A model generated the notes under the pieces. It saw only the letters and a list, made by a program, of their open reading frames with translations, had not been told where the DNA came from and searched no databases. Made by a program: the position numbers and the translations under genes. A stretch of 40,657 nucleotides of DNA from Bacteroidia bacterium Ga0077558 (lineage in GTDB: Bacteria > Bacteroidota > Bacteroidia > Chitinophagales > Chitinophagaceae), in assembly GCA_001464625.1 (NCBI GenBank), contig LNFJ01000028.1:1-40657 (forward strand). The letters are read 5' to 3'. Of this stretch, positions 26,484 through 35,657 are shown in pieces; the stretch's first letter is position 1, and each line of letters begins with the position of its first letter.

Positions 26484-26521
26484 GCGTTAGTTTTAGTAAG
26501 TTTGTAACCTAAATTAAACGC
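26484..26521 (+). promoter_or_regulatory. paaA promoter within an imperfect inverted repeat
   Basis: TAAGTTTG (26497-26504) matches the -7 consensus, 18 bp before the paaA ATG. It is flanked by GCGTTAGTTTTAG (26484-26496) and CTAAATTAAACGC (26509-26521), inverse complements at 10 of 13 positions. A TTTG -33 element is not apparent. The arms could be a regulator site, but differ from the tetR palindrome at 23277-23294. Confidence 0.5.
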
Positions 26522-26522
26522 T

Positions 26523-27464
26523 ATGCCTGTTCAGAATTTTGAACAAATATTTCAGCAAAAGATCGACAGCGAAACGAAGATCGAACCGAAAGACTGGATG
26601 CCGGATGCGTATCGCAAAACGAATATCCGCCAGATCAGTCAGCATGCCCATAGCGAAATAGTTGGTATGTTGCCCGAAGGCAATTGGATTTCAAGGGCTC
26701 CCTCATTAAAAAGAAAAGCCATTCTTATTGCCAAAGTACAAGATGAAGCAGGTCATGGTTTGTATTTATATTCTGCGGCCGAAACATTGGGCATGAGCCG
26801 TGAAGAAATGATCAATGACCTGCACAGCGGTAAAGCAAAATACTCTTCTATATTTAACTACCCCACACTTACCTGGGCAGATATGGGTGCTGTTGGTTGG
26901 CTGGTTGACGGTGCTGCTATTTTGAATCAAGTAATGTTATGCAGAACATCATACGGTCCTTATGCAAGAGCTATGGTTAGAATTTGCAAAGAAGAAAGTT
27001 TTCATCAACGCCAGGGCTTTGAAACACTATTGGTTTTATCAAAAGGAACTGCTGAGCAAAAAGCCATGTGCCAGGATGCGATTAACAGATGGTGGTGGCC
27101 ATCACTTATGATGTTTGGGCCAAAAGATGCTGAAAGCACCAACAGCGACCAAAGCATGAAGTGGAAAATAAAAAGAAAAACGAATGATGAACTGCGTCAA
27201 CAATTTATAGATATGATTGCCGAGCAAGTAAAAGTTTTAGGAATGACATTACCTGACCCGGCATTAAAATGGAACGCAATAAGAAATCATTATGATTCCG
27301 GAGAAATTGATTGGAGTGAATTCTGGAATGTAGTAAAAGGAAACGGCCCTTGCAACAAGCAACGATTAGACGCAAGACGTAAAGCACACGAAGAAGGTCA
27401 ATGGGTAAGAGAGGCGGCAATGGCATTTGCGGAAAAGAGAAAATCAAAACAGAAAGCAGCTTAA
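26523..27464 (+). CDS. paaA: 1,2-phenylacetyl-CoA epoxidase catalytic subunit PaaA
   Basis: This 313-residue protein is a ferritin-like diiron oxygenase subunit. Characteristic stretches are [20 protein letters not shown] (residues about 38-57), [20 protein letters not shown] with one ExxH iron-ligand pair, and [20 protein letters not shown] with the second. The C-terminal [14 protein letters not shown] is also typical. With PaaC it forms the core that epoxidises the ring of phenylacetyl-CoA using O2 and electrons from PaaE. It starts a new run of closely spaced genes, paaABCD then paaG, paaI and paaY, behind its own -7 box. Length is normal. Confidence 0.98.
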   Translation: MPVQNFEQIFQQKIDSETKIEPKDWMPDAYRKTNIRQISQHAHSEIVGMLPEGNWISRAPSLKRKAILIAKVQDEAGHGLYLYSAAETLGMSREEMINDLHSGKAKYSSIFNYPTLTWADMGAVGWLVDGAAILNQVMLCRTSYGPYARAMVRICKEESFHQRQGFETLLVLSKGTAEQKAMCQDAINRWWWPSLMMFGPKDAESTNSDQSMKWKIKRKTNDELRQQFIDMIAEQVKVLGMTLPDPALKWNAIRNHYDSGEIDWSEFWNVVKGNGPCNKQRLDARRKAHEEGQWVREAAMAFAEKRKSKQKAA

Positions 27465-27483
27465 CCCTACTAAAGCAGTAACA

Positions 27484-27849
27484 ATGAAAAATTTTATTAG
27501 AAAATTTTACTACGGAGATATTCCGGAAGAGAAAGCTGGTGGCGGTTCTTATCAAACCGTAAATGATACAACAAATTGGCCTTTGTGGGAAGTATTCATC
27601 CGGAGTAAACAAGGACTTGACCATAAACATGCCGGCAGCCTTCATGCTGCTGATGCACAAATGGCAATTGAAAATGCAAGAGATGTATATACCAGAAGAA
27701 TGGAAGGTGTAAGCATTTGGGTGGTGGAAAGTAAATATATAACTGCCTCCAACCCTGAAGAAGCTGGCGAATTATATGAACCGGCAGTTGATAAAATTTA
27801 CCGGCACCCTACTTTTTATCAACTACCTGATGAAGTAAACCACATGTAA
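27484..27849 (+). CDS. paaB: 1,2-phenylacetyl-CoA epoxidase subunit PaaB
   Basis: The chosen ATG gives 121 residues beginning MKNFIRKFYYGDIPEE; a longer frame that starts inside paaA (27427) is rejected because the extra residues are lysine/asparagine-rich and unlike the family. The conserved PaaB core is WPLWEVFIRSKQGLDHKHAG, then SLHAADAQMAIENARDVYTR and GVSIWVVES. PaaB is a small non-catalytic subunit that bridges the PaaAC heterodimers. It starts 19 bp after the paaA stop. Length is slightly above the usual 95-110 residues because of the N-terminal extension. Confidence 0.95.
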   Translation: MKNFIRKFYYGDIPEEKAGGGSYQTVNDTTNWPLWEVFIRSKQGLDHKHAGSLHAADAQMAIENARDVYTRRMEGVSIWVVESKYITASNPEEAGELYEPAVDKIYRHPTFYQLPDEVNHM

Positions 27850-27878
27850 CCACTGATTCAACGGATTAAACGATTTGA

Positions 27879-28613
27879 ATGATGAACTCCTTATTGATTG
27901 ATTATACATTGCACTTAGCAGATACCACACTAATTCTTTCGCAAAGAAATGCAGAATGGTGTGGCCATGGACCCATATTGGAACAGGATATTGCTATCAC
28001 TAATATTTCGTTGGATTTGTTAGGGCAATCAAGAAATTTTTATCAGTATGCTGCTACATTAATTGGAGGTGAAGCCACCGAAGATTCGCTGGCCTACTTA
28101 AGAAAAGAAAGAGAGTTTAAAAATCTATTATTAGTAGAACAAGCCAATGGCGATTGGGGTCAAACGATCTTACGTCAATATTTATACAGCCAGTTTCAAT
28201 ACTTACTGTTTGAAAAATTACAGCAATGTAATGATGAGCAATTAGCTGCTATTGCCGCAAAATCTATAAAAGAAACTGCCTATCATGTAAGATGGAGCAG
28301 TGAATGGGTAATTCGATTGGGAGATGGCACAGAAGAAAGCCATACAAGAATGTTAAAAGCCATTGATGAATTGTGGAGATACACAGGTGAAATGTTTGTG
28401 CCTGCAGCTTACGAAACTATTGTTGAAGTTTCATTACTAAAAAATGAATGGCAACAAAAAGTAACAAACATTTTTACAGAAGCTAATTTACAAATTCCTG
28501 AAAAAGCATTTATGCAAAACGGTGGTAAGGATGGAATTCATACCGAACAACTTGGCTATATACTTACTGACTTACAATATTTACAAAGAGCATATCCGGG
28601 TGCGGAATGGTAA
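27879..28613 (+). CDS. paaC: 1,2-phenylacetyl-CoA epoxidase structural subunit PaaC
   Basis: This 244-residue ferritin-like protein is related to PaaA but lacks the iron-ligand set. Typical parts are LILSQRNAEWCGHGPILEQD (residues about 19-38), ISLDLLGQSRNFYQYAATLI, and IKETAYHVRWSSEWVIRLGD. PaaC pairs with PaaA and helps form the active-site channel. Two adjacent ATGs (27879 and 27882) are both usable. The 3' end overlaps paaD by 7 bp, suggesting translational coupling. Confidence 0.96.
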   Translation: MMNSLLIDYTLHLADTTLILSQRNAEWCGHGPILEQDIAITNISLDLLGQSRNFYQYAATLIGGEATEDSLAYLRKEREFKNLLLVEQANGDWGQTILRQYLYSQFQYLLFEKLQQCNDEQLAAIAAKSIKETAYHVRWSSEWVIRLGDGTEESHTRMLKAIDELWRYTGEMFVPAAYETIVEVSLLKNEWQQKVTNIFTEANLQIPEKAFMQNGGKDGIHTEQLGYILTDLQYLQRAYPGAEW

Positions 28614-29110
28614 ATACCCCAACCATATCAAAAGACCATATTTGGTCAATACTTGAAACTGTAACCGACCCGGAAGTTCCTGTTCTTACCATTACCGATT
28701 TAGGAATAGTTAGAGATGTGAAAATTACCGGCAACGTAATCGAAGTCATTATTACTCCTACTTACACAGGCTGCCCCGCCATGGATATGATTGCCATGAA
28801 TATTAAACTGGCGTTAATTGAAAATGGTTTTCAACATATAAAAATTACATCTGTTCTTTCACCGGCATGGACAACTGATTGGATGAGCGAAGAAGGAAAA
28901 AGAAAATTGAAAGAATACGGTATTGCGCCACCCAATCCACGGCAACAAGTTTGCAATAATGATTTATTTGCTCCTGCAGAAGCTGTACAATGTCCGCTTT
29001 GTAATTCACATCACACACACCGTATTAGTGAGTTTGGCAGCACCGCCTGCAAATCTTTATACCAGTGTGATGATTGCAAAGAGCCGTTTGATTATTTTAA
29101 ATGCCATTGA
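28607..29110 (+). CDS. paaD: PaaD, MIP18/SufT-like maturation protein
   Basis: This 167-residue protein has an N-terminal MIP18/DUF59 domain (residues about 10-90: ILETVTDPEVPVLTITDLGI, then TPTYTGCPAMDMI with the conserved Cys). The C-terminus has cysteine pairs suited to bind metal: CPLC near residue 127, then CDDC near 157 and a final Cys. PaaD is needed for an active epoxidase in vivo and is thought to help mature the Fe-S cluster of PaaE or the diiron centre; it is not part of the purified core complex. It overlaps the end of paaC by 7 bp. Confidence 0.95.
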   Translation: MVNTPTISKDHIWSILETVTDPEVPVLTITDLGIVRDVKITGNVIEVIITPTYTGCPAMDMIAMNIKLALIENGFQHIKITSVLSPAWTTDWMSEEGKRKLKEYGIAPPNPRQQVCNNDLFAPAEAVQCPLCNSHHTHRISEFGSTACKSLYQCDDCKEPFDYFKCH

Positions 29111-29175
29111 TAAATTTTTGATTGCCGGTTTTAGCATTTAGATTTGGTATCTATCATTAATTAAAGCAATTCAAC

Positions 29176-29949
29176 ATGTCTTCTATCCTTTTCGAAATAA
29201 AAAACTCTATCGGTTTTATTACTTTAAACCGGCCTGACAAACTCAATTCTTTTAACCGTGAAATGGCATTGCTAATGCAGGACGCATTGGATAAATGCAA
29301 GGAGAATGCTGTTCGCTGTGTTTATATAACCGGAGCAGGTAAAGCATTTAGTGCCGGGCAGGATTTGGCAGAAGTGGTAGATCCTGACGGGCCCGGTATG
29401 CAAAGAATATTGAGCGAACATTATAATCCTATTGTAACAAGAATAAGAAAATTAGAAAAACCAGTTGTGGCAGCTATAAACGGAGTAGCTGCAGGTGCCG
29501 GTGCCAATATTGCTTTATGTTGTGATGTAGTGGTAGCAGCAGAAACTGCTTCTTTTATCCAGGCCTTTTCTAAAATTGGTTTAATACCAGACAGTGGCGG
29601 CACATTTACCCTGCCAAGATTAATTGGCTGGCAAAAAGCATCGGCATTAATGATGCTGGGAGAAAAAGTTTCTGCTACAGATGCTGAAAAGATGGGAATG
29701 ATCTACAAAGTATTTTCCGCAGACGCATTTGAGGAGAACGCATTACTAATTGCACATTACCTTGCCAAAATGCCTACAAAAGGATTAGCCTATACAAAAC
29801 TAGTATTGAATAATTCTGTAATCAATTGCTGGGAAGAACAATTACAGGATGAAGATATTTTTCAGCAGCGGGCTGCTCAAACAGCCGATTATAAAGAAGG
29901 TGTGCAGGCATTTCTGGAAAAACGACAACCAAATTTCAAAGGCGAATAA
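29176..29949 (+). CDS. paaG: Enoyl-CoA hydratase/isomerase family, likely PaaG
   Basis: This 257-residue crotonase-fold protein shows the CoA-binding and oxyanion motifs: ITLNRPDKLNSFNREMALLM, GAGKAFSAGQDLAEV (residues about 52-66) and INGVAAGAGANIALCCDVVV, then IGLIPDSGGTFTLPRLIGW. In a paa cluster this family includes PaaG, which isomerises ring-1,2-epoxyphenylacetyl-CoA to oxepin-CoA, and PaaF, the later hydratase. The SAGQDL and PDSGGTF motifs and the position after paaD favour PaaG. It starts 65 bp after paaD. Confidence 0.87.
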   Translation: MSSILFEIKNSIGFITLNRPDKLNSFNREMALLMQDALDKCKENAVRCVYITGAGKAFSAGQDLAEVVDPDGPGMQRILSEHYNPIVTRIRKLEKPVVAAINGVAAGAGANIALCCDVVVAAETASFIQAFSKIGLIPDSGGTFTLPRLIGWQKASALMMLGEKVSATDAEKMGMIYKVFSADAFEENALLIAHYLAKMPTKGLAYTKLVLNNSVINCWEEQLQDEDIFQQRAAQTADYKEGVQAFLEKRQPNFKGE

Positions 29950-29979
29950 ACCATTGATTATTTTGATTAAATATTTTCT

Positions 29980-30411
29980 ATGAACCACGAAAAAGATAAA
30001 CTTGCTAATGCTGTTGTATCTCATATGATGGAGCATGACCTTTTTTCTCAATGGCTCGGGATTGAAGTATTGGAGATAAAAGAAGGTTACAGTAAAATTA
30101 GAATGACGGTGCGAAAAGAAATGATCAACGGTTTTGGAATTGTTCATGGCGGTATAGCATTTTCATTAGCTGATAGTGCTTTTGCATTTGCCTGCAACAA
30201 CAGAAATGTTTTATCTGTTGCACTAGACACTTCTATTAATTTCATTAAGCCGGTTCATATAGATGATATATTAATGGCTGAAGCACAAGAATTGCATAAT
30301 GGAAAGTCAACCGGGTTGTATCATATTAATATTACCAATCAGAAAAATCATGCGATAGCAATATTTAAAGGATTATGTTATAGAACAGACAAGTCATTAA
30401 TTTCCCAATAA
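29980..30411 (+). CDS. paaI: Hotdog-fold acyl-CoA thioesterase PaaI
   Basis: This 143-residue protein is a single hotdog domain. The signature is NGFGIVHGGIAFSLADSAFA (residues about 48-67), with the HGG turn and the following acidic residue of the PaaI family, then SVALDTSINFIKPVHIDD. It hydrolyses ring-hydroxylated phenylacetyl-CoA and other stalled intermediates, freeing CoA. It lies 30 bp after paaG and 31 bp before paaY in the same direction. Confidence 0.93.
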   Translation: MNHEKDKLANAVVSHMMEHDLFSQWLGIEVLEIKEGYSKIRMTVRKEMINGFGIVHGGIAFSLADSAFAFACNNRNVLSVALDTSINFIKPVHIDDILMAEAQELHNGKSTGLYHINITNQKNHAIAIFKGLCYRTDKSLISQ

Positions 30412-30442
30412 TCATTTCTAATCCTGTTAATCTTAGTTCTAT

Positions 30443-31036
30443 ATGTTCTACGAATTCAAAGGAATCAAACCCGTTGTACATGAATCATCATTCATTCATC
30501 CGCAAGCAGCCGTAACGGGCAATGTAATAATTGGCAAAGATTGTTATATAGGACCCGGCGCAGCATTGCGGGGAGATTGGGGTCAGATTATTTTGGAAAA
30601 CGGCTGCAATGTGCAGGAGAATTGTACCATTCATATGTTTCCCGGTATAACTGTACTATTAAAAGAAGGTGCCCACATAGGGCATGGCGCTATTATTCAT
30701 GGTGCTACTATCGGCAAGAATTGCCTGGTGGGTATGAATGCTGTAGTTATGGATAATGTGCAGTTAGGTGATGAATGTATTGTAGGGGCATTGACTCTGA
30801 TTAAAGAAGGAGAAATAATTCCTGCCAGAAGTGTAGTAGCTGGCAATCCCGGAAAGATTATTAAAGAAGTAAGCGATGAAATGATTGACTGGAAAACGGA
30901 AGGAACAAAAATATATCAACAATTACCCGCACAATGCCGCAGTGGTCTAATACCATGTGAGCCGCTTAGAGAACTGTCTGCCAATAATATAGATAATAAC
31001 ACTAGTTACAAAACCTGGAAGCAACGTAACCTGTAA
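30443..31036 (+). CDS. paaY: Hexapeptide-repeat thioesterase PaaY (gamma-carbonic-anhydrase fold)
   Basis: This 197-residue protein is a left-handed beta-helix with repeated hexapeptides (VTGNVIIGKDCYIGPGAALR, then GDWGQIILENGCNVQENCTI) and the metal-binding histidines in HMF, AHIGHGAIIHGATIG. It has the PaaY-type C-terminal extension (KIIKEVSDEMIDWKTEGTKI). PaaY removes CoA from the dead-end product formed by spontaneous breakdown of oxepin-CoA intermediates, so it protects the pathway. It is the last recognisable gene of the cluster. A general gamma-class carbonic anhydrase is the alternative, but context favours PaaY. Confidence 0.9.
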   Translation: MFYEFKGIKPVVHESSFIHPQAAVTGNVIIGKDCYIGPGAALRGDWGQIILENGCNVQENCTIHMFPGITVLLKEGAHIGHGAIIHGATIGKNCLVGMNAVVMDNVQLGDECIVGALTLIKEGEIIPARSVVAGNPGKIIKEVSDEMIDWKTEGTKIYQQLPAQCRSGLIPCEPLRELSANNIDNNTSYKTWKQRNL

Positions 31037-31276
31037 GTCATTTTTTGCGGTTTTTCTAAAAAAAACTGCAACATCGTTTGCATAAATGGATTACAGTTAT
31101 TAGTTTCGTTGCCCAATCTAAATTTCCACTCCTCCAAAAAGACCATAGAACAAAGTTCCAATCTATTCCTCATTTGAAGCCTCTGAGTCTCAAATCCTAT
31201 TGATATGCTGTTCCAACTCCTCTAAAGCCCAATGGTTTAGCATTTACTATTATTTATAACATAAAAATCTCAGAGC

Positions 31277-32998
31277 ATGAAAAAATTTACTTTTAAAGGG
31301 CTTTTTGCCATTTTATTACTTGTTGTATTCTCCGCAAACTCTTCCGCACAAGCTGTAACTGCAACTCCAGCAAACATTATGAAACCACTTGCTGGTAACA
31401 CTGTTTCAGTTTTTATTGATAGAACAGGTACATGGGCTGCCGGAACATATGTATGGACAGTTGACAATCCAACAGGTGTAACTATTGGTGCTTTTAGTCA
31501 AACTGGTGGAGCTGCTGGTGATGTTACTGTTACCTTTTCTTCTGCTGCCAACGGTGTCTATACATTTACGTTAACGAGAGGTGCAACAGTGCGTTCTGTT
31601 ACAATTACGCTAAACAATATTCTTGCATCAGTTGCCAACGACAGCACTACCGGAAACAGAGGCCAATGGGCTGGTGGCTTTTTGGCTAACCTTGGTGTAT
31701 TAGCGGGTAACGCCAATGGTCAAAAAAACATGTTTGATTTTGGCCTTACAGAAAGAGTTTCTGCGGTGGCTATAAACCAAGCCGGATTTATATATTACAT
31801 TGAAAACATTGACAACAATAATGGCTCAGTAACAGTAAGAGCCCGTACATCAACAGGAACAGGTGGTGGAATTATAGGTACTCTAGATCTTAATGCCGGA
31901 GGAGGAAATGATCTTGGGTTCGTTCGTTTAGGAGTTGATGTTACTGGTGTTTGCTGGATACTTGCTGGCGATGGCACCACTATTTATCTTGCCAGATTTA
32001 CAACAAATGGTACCACAGCTGCTCCCATAACTTTAGTTAGTTCTAATGTACCATTTGGGCCTAATAGCGGCGATGCAAGTCTTTTCCAGAATGGCGATTT
32101 GGCATTTATTGCAAATGGAACCATGTTTATACTCGCCAATGATGGAGCAGCTTCTCCAACTTCTACTGCAATTTTCACCTTAAATCCAACTGCTGTTACA
32201 CCAACATTAAATAGAAAATTCTTTGTATTAGATAACTTAGGGGCCGCTTTTGTTGGAACTGTGAATGGTGCAGCTTTTGACCTTCAAGGCAATCTATACA
32301 TATCGGCTGCAGATGGATTGTATTTTATTGATCAAAATTCTGTTATTGGTAATAGTACTGTTCAGGCTGATTTGGTTCATTCAGTTGTTGGTTTAACAGA
32401 CCTTGGTTCAAATGTTTGGCCTACCCAATCTACTTTACCTGTTGATCTAATCAGCTTTGCTGGTGCATACAGCAACCAAAAAACTAATCTTAACTGGGTA
32501 ACTGAAAACTTACAGGACTTTGATCGTTTTGAAGTGGAGCGCAGCTCTGATGGAAGCAATTTTGCTACTGTTGCTACTAAAGCTCCGGTACCAACTGCAG
32601 CCAGAACTACCTACTTACATACAGATGATCTATCTGCAGTAAATGGTACTGTATTCTACTATCGCCTTAAAATGATAGACCTGAACGGCCAGTTTAAATA
32701 CAGCAATGTAATTCTGGTACGTAAAGAAAGTAATGTAAAAGGTATCCGCATCAACCCGAACCCGGTTGTTACTGGTGGTGTAGCTACTTTACGTTTTGAA
32801 GCAAGTGCTAAAGGTGTTGTAGAATTCAGAATCGTTGATATGGCGGGTCGCATTGTATTGAAGCAGCAGAACAATGTTGCAGAAGGTATCAACAGCGTTC
32901 CGGTTAACAGCCTTGATCGTTTGCAGCCTGGTACATATATTTTGCAAATGAATGATGGTACAACAATACAATCAACCAAGTTCATCGTAGCACAATAA
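31277..32998 (+). CDS. T9SS-exported beta-propeller-like protein 1
   Basis: This 573-residue protein has a signal peptide ending near NSSAQA, an Ig-like region (residues about 25-110, including VFIDRTGTWAAGTYVWTVDN), a beta-rich propeller-like middle part, and a C-terminal T9SS type A sorting domain (RINPNPVV, then MAGRIVLKQQNN and QPGTYILQMNDG). Residues about 390-573, beginning LPVDLISFAGAY, are clearly related to the C-terminus of the next gene downstream. It should cross the outer membrane through type IX secretion and end up on the surface or released. Function is unknown. A strong terminator follows the stop codon. Confidence 0.88.
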   Translation: MKKFTFKGLFAILLLVVFSANSSAQAVTATPANIMKPLAGNTVSVFIDRTGTWAAGTYVWTVDNPTGVTIGAFSQTGGAAGDVTVTFSSAANGVYTFTLTRGATVRSVTITLNNILASVANDSTTGNRGQWAGGFLANLGVLAGNANGQKNMFDFGLTERVSAVAINQAGFIYYIENIDNNNGSVTVRARTSTGTGGGIIGTLDLNAGGGNDLGFVRLGVDVTGVCWILAGDGTTIYLARFTTNGTTAAPITLVSSNVPFGPNSGDASLFQNGDLAFIANGTMFILANDGAASPTSTAIFTLNPTAVTPTLNRKFFVLDNLGAAFVGTVNGAAFDLQGNLYISAADGLYFIDQNSVIGNSTVQADLVHSVVGLTDLGSNVWPTQSTLPVDLISFAGAYSNQKTNLNWVTENLQDFDRFEVERSSDGSNFATVATKAPVPTAARTTYLHTDDLSAVNGTVFYYRLKMIDLNGQFKYSNVILVRKESNVKGIRINPNPVVTGGVATLRFEASAKGVVEFRIVDMAGRIVLKQQNNVAEGINSVPVNSLDRLQPGTYILQMNDGTTIQSTKFIVAQ

Positions 32999-33008
32999 TA
33001 TTTCAACT

Positions 33009-33039
33009 AAAAAGGGATGGGTTTCTCCATCCCTTTTTT
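33009..33039 (+). terminator. Strong terminator of T9SS gene 1
   Basis: AAAAAGGGATGG (33009-33020) pairs with CCATCCCTTTTT (33027-33038) around a 6-nt loop and runs into a T-tract. It lies 10 bp after the stop codon. Confidence 0.85.
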
Positions 33040-33134
33040 CTCCTTTTCATTTTTATTTATAACCCTGCCCTGTAGGACAAACCTTATAGAAGATTCAGCA
33101 CCGTTATGGATAAATGAAAGACTGATAGATGATA

Positions 33135-33279
33135 CATGCTCAGGGTTTTTATACCTTGAACCCCTTTGGCCCATGCGGAGGGGTTTTTTATTTACCCGCC
33201 GTAGCCATTGCGAAGGAGGGTTTTCCGCCGTAGCTATAACGGAGGAGGGTTTCCCGCCGAAGCTTTAGCGAAGGCGGAT
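33135..33279 (+). repeat. Composite intergenic repeat, copy A
   Basis: It starts CATGCTCAGGGTTTTTA and contains a hairpin AACCCCT/AGGGGTT (33159-33165 with 33179-33185) with a T-tail. Three degenerate units of about 28 bp follow, each of the type CCGCCGTAGC...GCGAAGGAGGG, the last containing a CCGCC...GGCGG palindrome around AAGCTTTAGC. Copy B lies at 35773-35890. Between T9SS genes 1 and 2. Confidence 0.8.
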
Positions 33280-33739
33280 AAATTATATAAGCTCAGGTGC
33301 AAAAAGACAAGCAAATTATGCCAAGTTTCATTGGGGAAGGATTTACTACACGCAACTTCTTTCGCATAGCACAAAAGAAAATCTATAATAAATGTGTAAT
33401 TCAATAATAAAGAATGAATAATAAAAATTTTGTTCACTCTTATTTAATGATTTGAAAAAAAGATTAAACTTTTTTTCAAAAATCGTAAAATTACCTTGCA
33501 AGTATTACGTTGGGTTTTTACTTTTACATCACTTCAGAATTCGTACCTATACAAGAGCCACATTAATCAGCGTCATACGTACGCATCCACCCTTTCTACT
33601 GCAAAACCCCAAACGAATTTTAATTTTTGTATTACCCATATAGGGTCCAATCCTGCATAAAGCCAACGGTTTATTATCCTCTATACCAAAACCACCACGG
33701 TTACGGAGTTATTTATTTTTTAATCATAAACCCTTGAGC
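33280..33739 (+). other. Spacer of about 460 bp before T9SS gene 2
   Basis: AT-rich and without a convincing gene; small open frames here have no recognisable sequence. A TTTTTTTG-type stretch near 33620 resembles part of a promoter but lacks exact -7 spacing. I see no RNA gene, repeat or operator in it. Confidence 0.5.
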
Positions 33740-35638
33740 ATGAAAAAAATTACTACTTTAAGGAAGCTACTTCCTTTCATCCTTTTACTGGCTATAAGCA
33801 TTAATGCCAACGCACAAAATGCACCTATTGGTTGTAATGGCCAGTTCTTTGTAACACATGGCGACAATGGGACTGCAACCTCGCCAACCTCTGTCAAAAA
33901 GCTATCATTCTCGGGCAGTATAATTACGCCAAGCGTTTTTAATACGGATCCAGCTGCTATTGGTTATAATGCTATAGGCATTAATCCATTAGATGGATAT
34001 ATGTATGGTTTGCGCTACCCTACTGCCGGCAACAGACCCCGCTTGATAAGAGTTGGTAGTGGCACTCCGTCAAACGTGGTTGATCTCGGAGAAGTATCCA
34101 ACGGAGGTGGCAACCTTGCAGATGAAGATATTGCCTATGCAGGCTGTTTTGATGCTGCCGGTGCTTTCTTTTTTATAACTGATGCTAATGAAATGTATAG
34201 AATAACTGGTAATAATTTTCCTACAACCAGTATTACTACAACATTTATAGGCAACTCAAACGGGGGTGGTACGGGGACCAATTTTTTTGTAGATATAGCT
34301 GTTGACCCGGTAAGTGGTACTATGTACGGAGTAACTTTTAACAGAAGGCTCTGTACTATCAATAAAACAACAGGTGCGGTCACTTTTGTAGCTACTCATG
34401 CCGGCACTGAATATATAGCATCGTTGTTTTTTGACGAGGTAGGTAATTTATATGGCTACCGCCAAAATGGGGATTTTTTCCTCATTAATAAAACAACAGC
34501 CGTATTAACACCCGCCGGAACAGGCCCTGCTTATACTTATGCTGACGGTTGCAGTTGCAGCTTTGGTCGTGTATTTCATGATATTACTTCTCAAAAAGGT
34601 ATTTGCCCTGGTCTTGGTGGAATAACTAACCCTGAGTGGGATATAACAGTAGCTGTTACCAATCAAACCAGCAGTGCTAAAACCGGACTTACTTACACTT
34701 TAGAAATACCAAGTAACCGCTTTTCTATGATTGAAACACCTGCAGTTATTGCAGCCCGGTTGTTTACGGCAGGACTAATTCCGGCAAATAATCCGGCGCT
34801 GGTTACACTATCAACAGTGGCACCTGCAGCGGGAGCTACAAAAAATAAAATAGTTGTAACATCATTTCAAACGGGTGCAGCCGGAAGTACAGTTAACTTT
34901 ACATTGAAATTAAAGGTGGTAACGCTGGGCGGTGCTTATGCACCTGTTCCATTACAATCTACCATTAGTGGATTGCCGGTGTTGATAGGTTCAAGTGATT
35001 TATCAAATGATCCAACAACTGCTGCACCAGATGATCCTACGGTTATTACTTTCTGCCCGAATATTACCTTACCTGTCAACCTGCTTAGCTTTACCGGCTC
35101 TTACAAAAATGGTATTACCCACCTTAACTGGGTTGCAGAAAACCAGATTAATTTCTCTTACTATGATGTAGAACGTAGTATCGATGGTAATAATTTCAGC
35201 AGTATTAGTCTTAAATCAGCACAGGGAAATAGTACTTCAAAAGAATATTATATACATAATGATGATTTGAATGCTGAGTCCAATAAAGTTTTCTATTACC
35301 GCCTTAAAATGGTTGATATTGATGGCTCTTTCAAATACAGCAATATAATTGTGGTACGGAAAGAAGCTAAAGGCTTAATTGGTATAACCATTAATCCTAA
35401 TCCTGTAGTTAGCAATAACACTGCTACAGTGAGATTTGAAGCCACAGCAAAAGGAGCAGTTGACTTCACAGTGGTAGATATGGCTGGCCGTGCTGTATTA
35501 AAACAACAAAACAATATTACAGAAGGTGCCAATAGTGTTGCCCTTGCTAAACTTGATCGTTTGCAACCTGGCTTTTATGTTTTGCAGATGAATGATGGTA
35601 CTTCGGTACAAACTATCAAGTTTGTGATTTCGAAATAA
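33740..35638 (+). CDS. T9SS-exported beta-propeller-like protein 2
   Basis: From the ATG at 33740 the protein has 632 residues; a TTG two codons upstream is unlikely, and the AGC-ATG-AAAAAA context matches T9SS gene 1. A signal peptide ends near NANAQN. Residues about 30-270 resemble DUF6923-type beta-propeller repeats (GINPLDGYMYGLRYPTAGNR; DPVSGTMYGVTFN; LINKTTAVLTPAG), a CSCSFGRVFHDI motif follows, and the next part is a DUF11-like beta-sandwich (TNQTSSAKTGLTYTLEIPSN). The C-terminal about 180 residues (LPVNLLSFTGSY to VISK) include a T9SS type A sorting domain (TINPNPVV) and are a close relative of those in gene 1. Probably a surface adhesin-like or matrix protein; no enzyme motif. Confidence 0.87.
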   Translation: MKKITTLRKLLPFILLLAISINANAQNAPIGCNGQFFVTHGDNGTATSPTSVKKLSFSGSIITPSVFNTDPAAIGYNAIGINPLDGYMYGLRYPTAGNRPRLIRVGSGTPSNVVDLGEVSNGGGNLADEDIAYAGCFDAAGAFFFITDANEMYRITGNNFPTTSITTTFIGNSNGGGTGTNFFVDIAVDPVSGTMYGVTFNRRLCTINKTTGAVTFVATHAGTEYIASLFFDEVGNLYGYRQNGDFFLINKTTAVLTPAGTGPAYTYADGCSCSFGRVFHDITSQKGICPGLGGITNPEWDITVAVTNQTSSAKTGLTYTLEIPSNRFSMIETPAVIAARLFTAGLIPANNPALVTLSTVAPAAGATKNKIVVTSFQTGAAGSTVNFTLKLKVVTLGGAYAPVPLQSTISGLPVLIGSSDLSNDPTTAAPDDPTVITFCPNITLPVNLLSFTGSYKNGITHLNWVAENQINFSYYDVERSIDGNNFSSISLKSAQGNSTSKEYYIHNDDLNAESNKVFYYRLKMVDIDGSFKYSNIIVVRKEAKGLIGITINPNPVVSNNTATVRFEATAKGAVDFTVVDMAGRAVLKQQNNITEGANSVALAKLDRLQPGFYVLQMNDGTSVQTIKFVISK

Positions 35639-35657
35639 TATTTCTAAAAAACTACTA

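Noticed and set aside
27427-27483. Upstream start for paaB inside paaA
   Set aside because: The added residues are Lys/Asn-rich and unlike PaaB; the ATG at 27484 gives the normal N-terminus.
27205-27660. 151-codon frame antisense to paaA/paaB
   Set aside because: Its sequence is not protein-like (Leu/Phe/Ser-rich complement) and it overlaps two certain genes.
31045-31071. TTGCGGTTTTT/AAAAACTGCAA hairpin after paaY
   Set aside because: The stem is mostly A-T and no T-run follows on the plus strand, so terminator function is not supported.
33017-33268. 83-codon plus-strand frame in the spacer after T9SS gene 1
   Set aside because: It spans a terminator and the composite repeat and has no recognisable coding sequence.
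33190-33279. Tandem CCGCCG-type units considered as a CRISPR-like array
   Set aside because: Units are about 28 bp, degenerate and directly adjacent without unique spacers; only three copies exist and no cas genes are present.
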